A stretch of 64,000 nucleotides of DNA, taken from the NCBI RefSeq assembly GCF_051594765.1, contig NZ_JBPPGJ010000025.1:4297-68296 (forward strand). Direction: 5' to 3'. Each line of letters begins with the position of its first letter. Position 1 is the stretch's first letter. A model generated the notes under the pieces. That model saw only the letters and a list, made by a program, of their open reading frames with translations, was not told where the DNA came from and ran no database searches. Made by a program: the position numbers and the translations under genes. Source of the stretch: Paenibacillus_AR sp051594765 (GTDB lineage: Bacteria > Bacillota > Bacilli > Paenibacillales > NBRC-103111). This document shows positions 1-7,789 of the stretch, piece after piece.

Positions 1-2
1 CT

Positions 3-389
3 CCGTCCCCCGCTGTGGAAGGCAAGAGCTTCTCCGACAACCTGCGCCAGCAGGATGAGAGGGCCGGCCAGGAGCAGCTGAACAAGCTGCTGGAGCAGAT
101 TCATCTTCAAGGCGAGCGGCTGAGCAAGTCCATGACCGTCCGGGAGCTCCGGCAGTATAAGCTCTTGATCAAGCAGTTTCTGGAGGAGACGGCACGCCGC
201 GGCGTCGGGCTGAAGGATACCCGGGGTTGGGACCGGCGGGGCCGGACCAAGCGATACAAAGTATTGGATGAAATCGATGAGCACCTCTTGGCTATGGCCG
301 ACGAGCTTCTCGAGACGGAGCAGGGAAAGATTGAGATCCTGTACCGGGTCGGGGAGATTAAGGGGATGCTGATTAATTTAAGCTTTTGA
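3..389 (+). CDS. yaaR: YaaR-like DUF327 protein, 5' end cut by the window
   Basis: The reading frame is already open at the first bases and no good start codon precedes the GTG at 15, so the true start is probably upstream. The visible part (about 125 residues) is highly charged and helical, with an E/L/K-rich pattern and a central K-D-T-R-G-W segment, which fits the YaaR family of about 146 residues. The function of YaaR is poorly known. Position directly before holB is the B. subtilis order. The stop codon overlaps the region just ahead of the holB ribosome-binding site, so the two are probably co-transcribed. Confidence 0.8.
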   Translation, partial: PSPAVEGKSFSDNLRQQDERAGQEQLNKLLEQIHLQGERLSKSMTVRELRQYKLLIKQFLEETARRGVGLKDTRGWDRRGRTKRYKVLDEIDEHLLAMADELLETEQGKIEILYRVGEIKGMLINLSF

Positions 390-406
390 CTGCGGGGGAA
401 GACATC

Positions 407-1384
407 ATGTCGTTTCAATCGATACCGGGCCAGGAACGCGCCAAGCGGATGCTGCAGAACGGACTCCGGAACGGCAAGCTGTCCCACGCCTATATCTTCA
501 GCGGTCCATCCGGCTCCGGGCGGAGCCGGATGGCCGTCCAGCTGGCGCAGGCAGTGTTCTGCACGGCCGGGACCGGAGATGCCTGCGGCACCTGTGTGGA
601 ATGCCGGAAGGTGGAGCACGGCAATCATCCGAACCTGATTCGGATCGAGCCGGACGGAGCCAGCGTGAAGATCGAGCAGATCCGGGATCTGCAGAAGCAG
701 CTGGGCTACCGGTCCAGCGGGGAGCAGAAGAAGATCTACATCATTCACCAAGCCGACCGGATGACGGTGCAGGCCGCCAACAGCCTGCTGAAGTTCCTGG
801 AGGAGCCGAGCGCGGACATTATGGCCATTCTAATCACGGAGAACGGACAAGCTTTGCTTCCGACCATCCAGTCCCGGGCGCAGTGGATCCCCTTTGCCCC
901 CCTCCATGTGGAGGAGATGATCGAGATTCTGCACCGCCAGGAGGGCCATCCGCTGGAGCTGGTGAAGTCGGCGGCTCACGTGGCCGGAGGCGTGGAAGCG
1001 GCTCGTGCCTTTATCCAATCAAAGGAGTTTGCAGAAGCTCGAAACGTAATGTTACAATTGGCTCAGGAAACGCTCACACGTTTCCCCCATGTGCTGGTGA
1101 CGGCCCAGCAGACCGTATTCAAGTCGGATCTGGCGGAGCGCTTGCCGCTGATCGTCGATTTATGGCTGTTGTGGCTGAAGGATATCATTCATTTGCGCTG
1201 CGGACGCAAGACAAGCATCGTTTATATAGATCAGATGGACGCTATGACGAAACCTGCGATGAGCCGGGACATGCCTTACTGGGTCCGCAGCATGGAGAAG
1301 ATGGTGGAGCTGCAGCGTAAGCTGCGGGGTCCGGCCAATCCCCAGCTGGCCCTGGAACAGGCGATTATCGCCATGCAGGCATAG
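407..1384 (+). CDS. holB: DNA polymerase III delta' subunit
   Basis: This is the clamp-loader subunit that works with DnaX and HolA to load the beta sliding clamp. The protein is 325 residues if it starts at ATG 407, which has a GGGGGAA ribosome site six bases upstream; an in-frame TTG at 386 is less likely. Residues 33-40 form a P-loop (GPSGSGRS) in which the usual lysine is arginine, consistent with a subunit that need not hydrolyse ATP. Cysteines 52, 60, 63 and 66 form the zinc module typical of clamp-loader AAA+ proteins. The conserved region S-L-L-K-F-L-E-E-P follows. It lies between yaaR and ricT, as in B. subtilis. Confidence 0.95.
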   Translation: MSFQSIPGQERAKRMLQNGLRNGKLSHAYIFSGPSGSGRSRMAVQLAQAVFCTAGTGDACGTCVECRKVEHGNHPNLIRIEPDGASVKIEQIRDLQKQLGYRSSGEQKKIYIIHQADRMTVQAANSLLKFLEEPSADIMAILITENGQALLPTIQSRAQWIPFAPLHVEEMIEILHRQEGHPLELVKSAAHVAGGVEAARAFIQSKEFAEARNVMLQLAQETLTRFPHVLVTAQQTVFKSDLAERLPLIVDLWLLWLKDIIHLRCGRKTSIVYIDQMDAMTKPAMSRDMPYWVRSMEKMVELQRKLRGPANPQLALEQAIIAMQA

Positions 1385-1454
1385 GTCCGCATTTTTATTT
1401 TGGAAAGACCCATTCTCTTCCTCGAAGAGTTTCATATAACAGGGGTGATAAGAC

Positions 1455-2261
1455 GTGTATTCCGTAGTGGGCGTTCGCTTCAAAAAAGCGGGCAAAGTGT
1501 TTTATTTTGATCCGATTGATTTGCCTGTGGAAAAAGACAGCAGTGTCATCGTCGACACCGCCCGCGGGCTGGAATACGGCAAGGTCGTGATCGGGAAACG
1601 GATGGTTCCCGAGAATGACGTGGTGCTGCCGCTGAAGAAGGTGATCCGGATCGCGGACGAGAACGACGCCCGGATCGTCGACAGCAATAAGACCGCGGCC
1701 AAGGACGCCTTTGGCATCTGTCAGGACAAAATTCGGGACCACGGGCTTAAGATGAAGCTTGTGGACGTGGAATATACCTTCGACCGCAACAAAATCATCT
1801 TCTACTTCACGGCGGAAGGGCGCGTGGATTTCCGGGAGCTGGTGAAGGACTTGGCCAGCATCTTCCGGACCCGGATCGAGCTGCGCCAGATCGGCGTGCG
1901 GGATGAGGCGAAGCTGCTCGGAGGCATCGGGCCCTGCGGCCGGATTCTCTGCTGCTCCTCGTTCCTGGGGGACTTCGAGCCGGTCTCGATCAAGATGGCG
2001 AAGGACCAGAATTTATCCTTAAATCCTACCAAGATCTCTGGACTGTGCGGACGGCTGATGTGCTGCTTGAAGTATGAGCATGACAATTACGAAAGCGGGA
2101 AAACCGAGCTGCCCAAGGTGGGACGGATTGTCATCACCTCTCTGGGACAAGGTAAGGTCATCGGCTTGAACGTGGAGAACCGGACGGTCAAGGTCGTTCT
2201 GTTCGAGCAGAATAACCGGGTGCTGGAGCTGCCCGGAGATGATGTGGTGGAGCAAGACTAA
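1455..2261 (+). CDS. ricT: RicT (YaaT), PSP1-domain subunit of the RicA-RicF-RicT complex
   Basis: In B. subtilis, RicT forms a complex with RicA (YmcA) and RicF (YlbF) that carries Fe-S clusters and promotes RNase Y-dependent mRNA maturation, competence, biofilm formation and sporulation. The protein has 268 residues. Cysteines 161, 166, 167, 198, 203 and 204 form the two conserved clusters (G-P-C-G-R-I-L-C-C and L-C-G-R-L-M-C-C) of the PSP1 domain. The start is GTG 1455 with AGGGGTG seven bases upstream. The 70-base gap after holB shows no terminator, so it is probably one transcript. Confidence 0.95.
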   Translation: MYSVVGVRFKKAGKVFYFDPIDLPVEKDSSVIVDTARGLEYGKVVIGKRMVPENDVVLPLKKVIRIADENDARIVDSNKTAAKDAFGICQDKIRDHGLKMKLVDVEYTFDRNKIIFYFTAEGRVDFRELVKDLASIFRTRIELRQIGVRDEAKLLGGIGPCGRILCCSSFLGDFEPVSIKMAKDQNLSLNPTKISGLCGRLMCCLKYEHDNYESGKTELPKVGRIVITSLGQGKVIGLNVENRTVKVVLFEQNNRVLELPGDDVVEQD

Positions 2262-2314
2262 GATACAGCGTCCATGCTGCAGGTTTCAGGATAGGCTCAC
2301 TGAGGTGACAACGG

Positions 2315-2671
2315 TTGGATAAAAAAGAGATCTTTACGCAAATCGAAGCTATGGAAGAGCAAATGGGGAACATGTATGCGGACTTAACTAAGCTGAAGGC
2401 CACCGTGGTCGAGCTGCTGGAGGAGAACAAGCGCCTGGGCATCGAGAACCAGCAGCTGCGCAAGCTGATTCGTCCGGACACCTATCCGGATCCGGATGAG
2501 GAGCCTGTGGCTTCGTCCATTAAGCCGGAGGTGTCCTCCCCGTTAACCCGGGAGGGTTACGATAATCTGACCCGGCTGTACCATGAAGGCTTTCACATCT
2601 GTAATGTGTACTACGGTCACTTGCGTACGGAAGGCGACTGCTTGTTTTGCTTATCCTTTTTGAATAAATAG
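2315..2671 (+). CDS. yabA: Replication initiation control protein YabA
   Basis: YabA limits DnaA-dependent initiation by binding DnaA and the DnaN clamp. The 118-residue protein has an N-terminal coiled coil (about residues 1-55, needed for tetramerisation in the family), a linker, and a C-terminal zinc-binding module using H94, C96, C109 and C112. The start is TTG 2315 with TGAGGTG upstream. A hairpin plus T-run immediately follows the stop codon, so the yaaR-to-yabA transcript probably ends here. Confidence 0.95.
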   Translation: MDKKEIFTQIEAMEEQMGNMYADLTKLKATVVELLEENKRLGIENQQLRKLIRPDTYPDPDEEPVASSIKPEVSSPLTREGYDNLTRLYHEGFHICNVYYGHLRTEGDCLFCLSFLNK

Positions 2672-2705
2672 GGGGATTGGGGGCTTCCCCCAGGTCCCCC
2701 TTTTT
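2671..2705 (+). terminator. Intrinsic terminator after yabA
   Basis: A G-rich arm (from 2671) pairs with a C-rich arm (to 2700) around a short CTT loop, with a small internal mismatch, and is followed by TTTTT. It starts on the last base of the yabA stop codon. Confidence 0.75.
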
Positions 2706-2841
2706 GTGTGGGGCGATCCCCCTCATTCCCCCTTGGCCAAGGGGGAGGTGCCGGGCGCTATCCGCCCCGGCTCCCCCGGAAATGTGGCGTGGGAGGGACC
2801 TGGGCCGTCGTTGAAGGTACGTGGGGTGGGGGAGCGCTATC

Positions 2842-2902
2842 GTTCCCGCCCTTCTGCCGGGCCTGCCGGCTGGTGCCGGCGGCCGGGCAGAAGGGCGGGA
2901 AC
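2842..2902. repeat. Long near-perfect inverted repeat (61-base hairpin)
   Basis: The left arm 2842-2870 and right arm 2875-2902 are almost perfectly complementary (one mismatch and one bulge over about 28 bp) around a TGGT loop. The stem is very GC-rich. There is no T-run on either side, so it does not look like an ordinary terminator. It lies in the 571-base non-coding island between yabA and the methyltransferase gene. Confidence 0.8.
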
Positions 2903-3038
2903 CCGCTGGAAGGTGGCGTCCTTCCGGAACGTGTTGCCCCTGCCGCCTGCTACTGGTGCGCGATGGAGGGGGGGCGTGCGGGGAGCCGCGTCAGGTCCGC
3001 TGGCCCTGAAGCTCTTTGTTCGGCGCAGAGCAAGTCTT

Positions 3039-3162
3039 GACGGGTGGTCGCTGAGCCTTACGCCCGCTCTCCCCGTCGCCATCCCCACAAGACTAAAGAC
3101 AAGATCACAATCTAAAACCTGACGGGTTACCGCTGAGCCTTACGCCCGCTCTCCCCGTCGCC
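3039..3162. repeat. 42-bp imperfect direct repeat pair
   Basis: Copies at 3039-3080 and 3121-3162 match at 39 of 42 positions; the last 32 bases are identical and the three differences are clustered at positions 8-10. The copies are 82 bases apart, with an AT-richer spacer. A degenerate third piece (TACGCCCGCT) sits at 3186-3195. Apart from this repeat and the hairpin at 2842-2902, I see nothing convincing in 2706-3226; overlapping open frames there look like GC-driven noise. Confidence 0.8.
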
Positions 3163-3242
3163 GGTTGCCTGCGGATTCCGCGGTCTACGCCCGCTTGTCC
3201 GCCGGTGGATACGAAAGATATACATAGAGGAGTCCCATACGC

Positions 3243-4001
3243 ATGCTGCGAGATCATGAACGCGCGGACGATCTGCTCCGCAACGATCTGAAGATTATAC
3301 AAAGCGACGAGGTGTTCGCTTTCTCGATGGACGCGGTGCTGCTGGCCCGCTTCTGTTCGGTGCCGGCCCGCGGCCGGATTATGGACCTCTGCACCGGCAA
3401 CGGGGTGGTGCCGCTTCTGGTGAGCACCCGCACCCGCTCCGAGCTGTGGGGCGTGGAGATCCAGGAGCGCCTGGCCGACATGGCGGCGCGGAGCGTGGCC
3501 CTGAATGGGCTGGAGGAGCGCATTCATATCCACCAGGGGGACCTGAAGGACATTCACCGGACGGTTGGAATGGGCACATACGATCTGGTGACCGTGAACC
3601 CGCCCTATATGCCGGTGACGGCGGGGGAGCAGAACGCCAACCTGCATCTGGCTGCCGCCAGGCATGAGATCTACTGCACGCTGGAGGACGTAATTGCAGC
3701 CTGCAGCCGGTTGGTGAAATACGGGGGCAAGGTGGCCATGGTCCACCGGCCCACCCGGCTGGTGGATATCGTCACCCTGATGCGGAAGTACAAGCTGGAG
3801 CCCAAGCGCCTGCGATTCGTCCACCCGAGAGCGGAGGAGGAAGCCAACATGGTGCTGGTGGAGGGCATCCGCGAGGGCAAGCCGGACCTGCGGCTGCTTC
3901 CGCCGCTTCTGGTGTACGGTCCCGACGGCCATTATACGCCGGAGCTGCAGAGTATCTATTACGGCCAGGCGGACAGCCTGCGGCCGGATGAAGGAGCGTA
4001 A
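3243..4001 (+). CDS. yabB: YabB-like tRNA1(Val)-type adenine-N6 methyltransferase
   Basis: A 252-residue class I SAM-dependent methyltransferase. The SAM-binding motif I is D-L-C-T-G-N-G at residues 48-54, an acidic strand-2 end follows (V-E-I-Q), and the amino-group methyltransferase signature N-P-P-Y is at 119-122. That combination is the TrmN6/YabB family, which methylates tRNA adenine; the exact target here is inferred. ATG 3243 has AGAGGAG upstream. It overlaps rsmI slightly. In B. subtilis the GIY-YIG gene yazA lies between these two; it is absent here. Confidence 0.88.
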   Translation: MLRDHERADDLLRNDLKIIQSDEVFAFSMDAVLLARFCSVPARGRIMDLCTGNGVVPLLVSTRTRSELWGVEIQERLADMAARSVALNGLEERIHIHQGDLKDIHRTVGMGTYDLVTVNPPYMPVTAGEQNANLHLAAARHEIYCTLEDVIAACSRLVKYGGKVAMVHRPTRLVDIVTLMRKYKLEPKRLRFVHPRAEEEANMVLVEGIREGKPDLRLLPPLLVYGPDGHYTPELQSIYYGQADSLRPDEGA

Positions 4002-4005
4002 CCCC

Positions 4006-4902
4006 ATGCAGATCCAAAAAAGCTACGCCGATCGGCCCGGCTCCGAAGGGACGCTCTACTTGGTGGCCACGCCAATCGGCAACCTGGAGGATATGACCTT
4101 CCGGGCCGTCCGGACGCTGAAGGAAGCGGACATCATCGCCGCCGAGGATACCCGGCAGACCCGGAAGCTGCTGACCCACTTCGACATCGGAGGGCGGCTC
4201 GTCAGCTACCACGAGCATAACAAGCATGCCAGCGGCCCGGAGCTGGTCCGGCTCATGAAGGAAGGACAGACCATTGCCTTGGTCAGCGACGCGGGGCTGC
4301 CGGCTATCTCCGATCCGGGCGAGGATCTGGTTCGTCTGGCCGTCGAGGAGGGCATTCGTGTTGTTCCCGTCCCCGGCGCCAACGCGGCCTTGTCCGCGTT
4401 GATCGCTTCGGGATTGCCGACCGCCGGATTCCGGTTCGGAGGCTTTTTACCCAGAGAGAAGAAGGGGTTGAAGGAGGCTCTGGCCCCGCTGGCCGGAGAT
4501 CCGGCGACTTTCCTCTGCTACGAATCCCCGCATCGGGTGGCGAAGACGCTGGAGGCTATGCTGGACGTCTGGGGCAACCGGCGGGTGGTGCTGGCGCGAG
4601 AGCTGACGAAACGCTACGAGGAATTTACACGAGGGACACTGGAGGAGGCCCTGGCCTACTTGGAGGAGCATCCGCCGCTGGGCGAATACTGCCTCGTGGT
4701 GGAAGGGGCCCAAGCCGGAGCGGCCTCCGGTGCATACGGGGTAGCCGATTCCGGAGACTGGTGGCAGGCGAAGAGCATTCGGGAGCACGTGGACCATTAC
4801 GGGGAGCAGGGGCTGGACCGGAAGGAAGCCATGAAGAAGGCCGCCCAGGACCGGGGCGTATCCAAGCGGGAGATTTATCAGGCCCTTCTGGAGGAGGAGT
4901 AA
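4006..4902 (+). CDS. rsmI: 16S rRNA (cytidine-1402-2'-O) methyltransferase
   Basis: RsmI 2'-O-methylates C1402 in the decoding centre of 16S rRNA using SAM. The tetrapyrrole-methylase-type fold is clear: A-T-P-I-G-N-L at residues 21-27, A-E-D-T-R at 46-50, then S-D-A-G-L-P and V-P-G-A-N motifs. ATG 4006 has AAGGAG nine bases upstream (inside the end of the preceding gene); an in-frame ATG at 3988 lacks a ribosome site. Length is 298 residues. A weak hairpin spans the stop codon, but no clear T-run follows. The convergent 143-base gap to abrB is AT-rich and holds nothing else I can name. Confidence 0.95.
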   Translation: MQIQKSYADRPGSEGTLYLVATPIGNLEDMTFRAVRTLKEADIIAAEDTRQTRKLLTHFDIGGRLVSYHEHNKHASGPELVRLMKEGQTIALVSDAGLPAISDPGEDLVRLAVEEGIRVVPVPGANAALSALIASGLPTAGFRFGGFLPREKKGLKEALAPLAGDPATFLCYESPHRVAKTLEAMLDVWGNRRVVLARELTKRYEEFTRGTLEEALAYLEEHPPLGEYCLVVEGAQAGAASGAYGVADSGDWWQAKSIREHVDHYGEQGLDRKEAMKKAAQDRGVSKREIYQALLEEE

Positions 4903-5045
4903 CGGCCGGACCGTTCCTTCCTCCCGGAGGACAAAAAATATCCCCAAGCGACTACGCCGGCTTTGCGCAGTTGCCCAGGGATCAGAGGAGATATTAAAAA
5001 GGTTAGAATTAACATTGGTTATAAAATCATTATACACTATAATTC

Positions 5046-5300
5046 TTATTTTGTCACAGGTGTTGGCATTTCTGTTAAGCAAACATTGCAAACAATTTTT
5101 CCTTTGAAATAGGACACATTCTCTGCGTTGCCGCAGAAGATGCAGGCAGGCTCATACTTCTTCAGCATGATGCGCTCACCGTCAACATAAATCTCCAACG
5201 CATCTTTCTCGCCAATGCCCAGTGTGCGGCGAAGCTCGATCGGAATAACAACACGGCCCAGCTCGTCAACTTTTCTAACAATACCTGTGGATTTCATCAT
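5046..5300 (-). CDS. abrB: Transition-state regulator AbrB
   Basis: AbrB is a dimeric/tetrameric swapped-hairpin DNA-binding repressor of post-exponential genes. The first 50 residues (M-K-S-T-G-I-V-R-K-V-D-E-L-G-R and V-V-I-P-I-E-L-R-R) are canonical. The C-terminal part differs from B. subtilis AbrB: cysteines 53, 56, 71 and 74 form two C-x-x-C pairs, suggesting a small zinc ribbon. The chosen ATG at 5300 has GAGGGG upstream; the frame extends to a TTG at 5321. Length is 84 residues. It is alone on the minus strand and has its own promoter. Confidence 0.92.
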   Translation of the reverse strand: MMKSTGIVRKVDELGRVVIPIELRRTLGIGEKDALEIYVDGERIMLKKYEPACIFCGNAENVSYFKGKIVCNVCLTEMPTPVTK

Positions 5301-5372
5301 GGCAATAGGTTCCCCTCTCAAATTTTTGTATGTGGAGTAGAATCGTCATCTTTCGACATCGTTCATGCTTTT

Positions 5373-5401
5373 ATGATACCAACCATTCCCATAATAGTCA
5401 A
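5373..5401 (-). promoter_or_regulatory. Sigma-A promoter for abrB
   Basis: On the minus strand, TTGACT (5396-5401) and TATCAT (5373-5378) are separated by exactly 17 bases. It lies about 70 bases upstream of the abrB start codon. The rest of the 336-base gap between abrB and the HD-domain gene is AT-rich; it should hold the promoter for that gene too, but I found no convincing one. Confidence 0.75.
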
Positions 5402-5636
5402 CCGTTTTTTGAGAATTATTCCAACCAAATGATGGTAATTTGGGGCTTTTGACACGAGTATCTCATAAATAGTTCCACAAAATCAATTTTCGTTTACTGC
5501 TTTAAAGTAAAATAGGGAGTTTCTGCCGAAAAAATGGCCGTCCGAATTGGAAGTTGGTTTACGACAGCATTCGACAAAAGCTCTATTGTCGTGTCGAATA
5601 ATAGTTTCAGGGAAGTCGAAAAGGAGGCGGTGGAGG

Positions 5637-6920
5637 ATGACAGTTAAATTGACAGAGGAAAAGGTGTTCAAAGACCCCGTACATAACTATATTTACGTGC
5701 AGGACCAAACCATATGGGAGTTGATCAATTCCATCGAGTTCCAGAGACTCCGGCGCATCCGGCAGCTGGGCACCTCCTATCTGACCTTCCACGGAGCCGA
5801 GCACAGCCGGTTCTCCCATTCTCTCGGTGTATATGAGATAACGCGGAAAATCATCTCTCAGTTTGAACGGAGCGGATATCCCGATTGGCCGGCGGAGGAG
5901 AGGCTTCTTTGCTTGTGCGCGGCACTCCTGCATGATGTCGGCCATGGCCCTTTTTCGCATTCGGTGGAAAAAGCTTTCGGTACCCATCACGAGGCCTGGA
6001 CCTGCCGGATGGTGCTGGGGGATACGGAGATCAACCGGATTCTGCGGCGGGTCGATCCGGAGCTGCCCAAGAAGGTTGCCGCCGTCATCTCGAAGACGTA
6101 CCATAAGGAAATCGTGGTCAGCCTGATCTCCAGCCAGATGGATGCGGACCGCATGGATTATCTCCTGCGGGATGCCTATTTTACCGGTGTGGACTACGGC
6201 ACCTTCGATCTGGAGCGGATCCTGCGGATGATGCGGCCCTACAAGGGCCATATCGTGGTGAAGGAGAGCGGCATGCACGCCGTCGAGGATTACCTCATGT
6301 CCCGGTACCAGATGTACTGGCAGGTCTACTTCCATCCGGTCACCCGAAGCGCAGAGATTCTCCTCCATAAAATATTCGCAAGAGCCCGGGTGCTTTATGA
6401 GGAGGGGTACCGGTTTTCCTTTTTTGTCGAACCTATGCGGAATCTGTTCGAGGGGAAGCTGACCATTCCGGAATACATCAAGCTGGATGAGGCCTTCATG
6501 CAGATGGTGTTCACCCAATGGATGGAGGAGCGTGACGCGATTCTGTCGGACCTGTGCCGCCGGTTCCTCCACCGCTGCCTGCTGAAGTACATTCCTCTGG
6601 AGCGGATCGACGTCCCTGTGCTGGAGCGGATCCGCCACAGCATGTCTATGGAGGGCTACGATTCGGCCTATTATATGGAGATCGACTTCCCGGCGGATCT
6701 GCCCTACGACGTCTACCGTCCGGGGGAGCATGATGAGAAGCTGCCGATCCTCCTGCTGGACGCCAAGGACCAGCTGTTCGAGATCTCTCGCAAGTCGGAG
6801 ATTGTCCGGTCCATCAGCGGCATCCGGCTCGGGCAGCACCATCTGTATTTTCCCGAGGAGCTGCTGGATTCCAAGGGCCTGCCCCAGGATCTGAGACGGT
6901 TTCTAGAGAAGCGTACCTAA
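5637..6920 (+). CDS. HD-domain phosphohydrolase (YwfO/dGTPase-like)
   Basis: A 427-residue HD-superfamily metal-dependent phosphohydrolase. Metal ligands are visible as the A-E-H-S-R-F-S-H segment (H56, H61), L-L-H-D-V-G-H (H99-D100, H103), and a downstream D in S-S-Q-M-D-A-D-R. Length and motif layout match the YwfO type (about 430 residues), whose relatives include dNTP triphosphohydrolases; substrate cannot be told from sequence. ATG 5637 follows AAGGAGG and a GGAGG. In B. subtilis, metS occupies this position next to abrB and yabD, so this gene is a lineage-specific replacement or insertion. Confidence 0.88.
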   Translation: MTVKLTEEKVFKDPVHNYIYVQDQTIWELINSIEFQRLRRIRQLGTSYLTFHGAEHSRFSHSLGVYEITRKIISQFERSGYPDWPAEERLLCLCAALLHDVGHGPFSHSVEKAFGTHHEAWTCRMVLGDTEINRILRRVDPELPKKVAAVISKTYHKEIVVSLISSQMDADRMDYLLRDAYFTGVDYGTFDLERILRMMRPYKGHIVVKESGMHAVEDYLMSRYQMYWQVYFHPVTRSAEILLHKIFARARVLYEEGYRFSFFVEPMRNLFEGKLTIPEYIKLDEAFMQMVFTQWMEERDAILSDLCRRFLHRCLLKYIPLERIDVPVLERIRHSMSMEGYDSAYYMEIDFPADLPYDVYRPGEHDEKLPILLLDAKDQLFEISRKSEIVRSISGIRLGQHHLYFPEELLDSKGLPQDLRRFLEKRT

Positions 6921-6955
6921 GCCCACAGCGACATTCCACCAAAGGAGCAGAACTC

Positions 6956-7723
6956 ATGTTTACCGATACGCACACGCATATGGACAACAAGTCCTTCGAC
7001 GAGGACCGCCACGACGCGCTGATGCACGCGTATGAGAGTGGCGTTACCCGCATCGTCAACGTCGGCTTCAACCGCGAGACCATCCCCACCACCCTGAAGC
7101 TGTCCGAAGACTATGCCTTCATCTATGCCGCCGTCGGCTGGCACCCCCAGGATGCCAAGGATATGCGGCCGGAGGATCTGGATGAGATCGAGGAACTGTG
7201 CAAGCGGCCCAAGGTGGTGGCCATCGGCGAGATCGGCCTGGACTATTATTGGGATACCTCCCCCAAGGAGGTGCAGCACCGGGTATTCCGGGAGCAGATC
7301 CGGCTGGCCCGCCGAATCGGCAAGCCGATCATCATCCACAACCGGGATGCTCATCAAGACGTCCTTGCGATTCTGAAGGAGGAGAAGGCGGCGGAGGTCG
7401 GCGGCATCATGCACTGCTTCTCCGGAAGCTGGGAGACGGCCAAGGCGTGTCTCGACATGAATTTCCACATTTCGTTCGGAGGCCCGGTCACCTTCAAGAA
7501 TGCCGTCCAGCCCAAAGAGGTGCTGGCCCGGGTGCCCATGGACCGCCTGTTGATCGAGACGGACGCCCCTTATCTGACCCCACACCCGCACCGGGGCAAG
7601 CGCAACGAGACCGGCTACGTCAAGCTGGTGGCCGAGGCGGCTGCCGAGATCAAGGGAATTCCCTTGGAGGAGCTGGCTCACCATACCACGGAGAACGCGA
7701 AGAAGCTGCTTCAGCTGAGTTAA
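6956..7723 (+). CDS. tatD: TatD-family metal-dependent deoxyribonuclease (YabD)
   Basis: TatD enzymes are TIM-barrel metal-dependent hydrolases with 3'-5' exonuclease activity in studied members. The 255-residue protein shows the full ligand set: H6 and H8 (D-T-H-T-H), E in G-E-I-G-L-D-Y-Y, H in I-I-I-H-N-R, H in M-H-C-F-S-G, and D in I-E-T-D-A-P-Y-L-T-P. ATG 6956 has AAAGGAG upstream. It is the expected ancestor-order gene ahead of yabE, but here two ecs genes and a riboswitch intervene. Confidence 0.95.
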   Translation: MFTDTHTHMDNKSFDEDRHDALMHAYESGVTRIVNVGFNRETIPTTLKLSEDYAFIYAAVGWHPQDAKDMRPEDLDEIEELCKRPKVVAIGEIGLDYYWDTSPKEVQHRVFREQIRLARRIGKPIIIHNRDAHQDVLAILKEEKAAEVGGIMHCFSGSWETAKACLDMNFHISFGGPVTFKNAVQPKEVLARVPMDRLLIETDAPYLTPHPHRGKRNETGYVKLVAEAAAEIKGIPLEELAHHTTENAKKLLQLS

Positions 7724-7731
7724 AAAAACCG

Positions 7732-7778
7732 AAAAAAACCCGCCCGGGCTCCTCGGAGAGCCTGCAGGCGGGTTTCTT
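7732..7778. terminator. Bidirectional terminator between tatD and ecsB
   Basis: AAACCCGCC (from 7736) pairs with GGCGGGTTT (to 7775), with a second inner stem. An A-run upstream and T's downstream allow use from both strands, fitting the convergent arrangement. Confidence 0.75.
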
Positions 7779-7789
7779 GCGGTTATGGA

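Noticed and set aside
2842..2902. Large hairpin as a transcription terminator
   Set aside because: No T-run on either side and a proper terminator already follows yabA; kept as an unexplained inverted repeat.
2706..3122. Several overlapping open frames of 60-138 codons on both strands after yabA
   Set aside because: Compositions are dominated by G, R, P and A, starts lack ribosome sites, and frames overlap each other and the hairpin; they look like GC-rich noise.
4893..4945. Terminator between rsmI and abrB
   Set aside because: A stem with bulges can be drawn across the rsmI stop, but there is no T-run in either direction.
5547..5636. 30-codon N-terminal extension of the HD phosphohydrolase
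   Set aside because: No ribosome site and not family-like; ATG 5637 has AAGGAGG and the right length.
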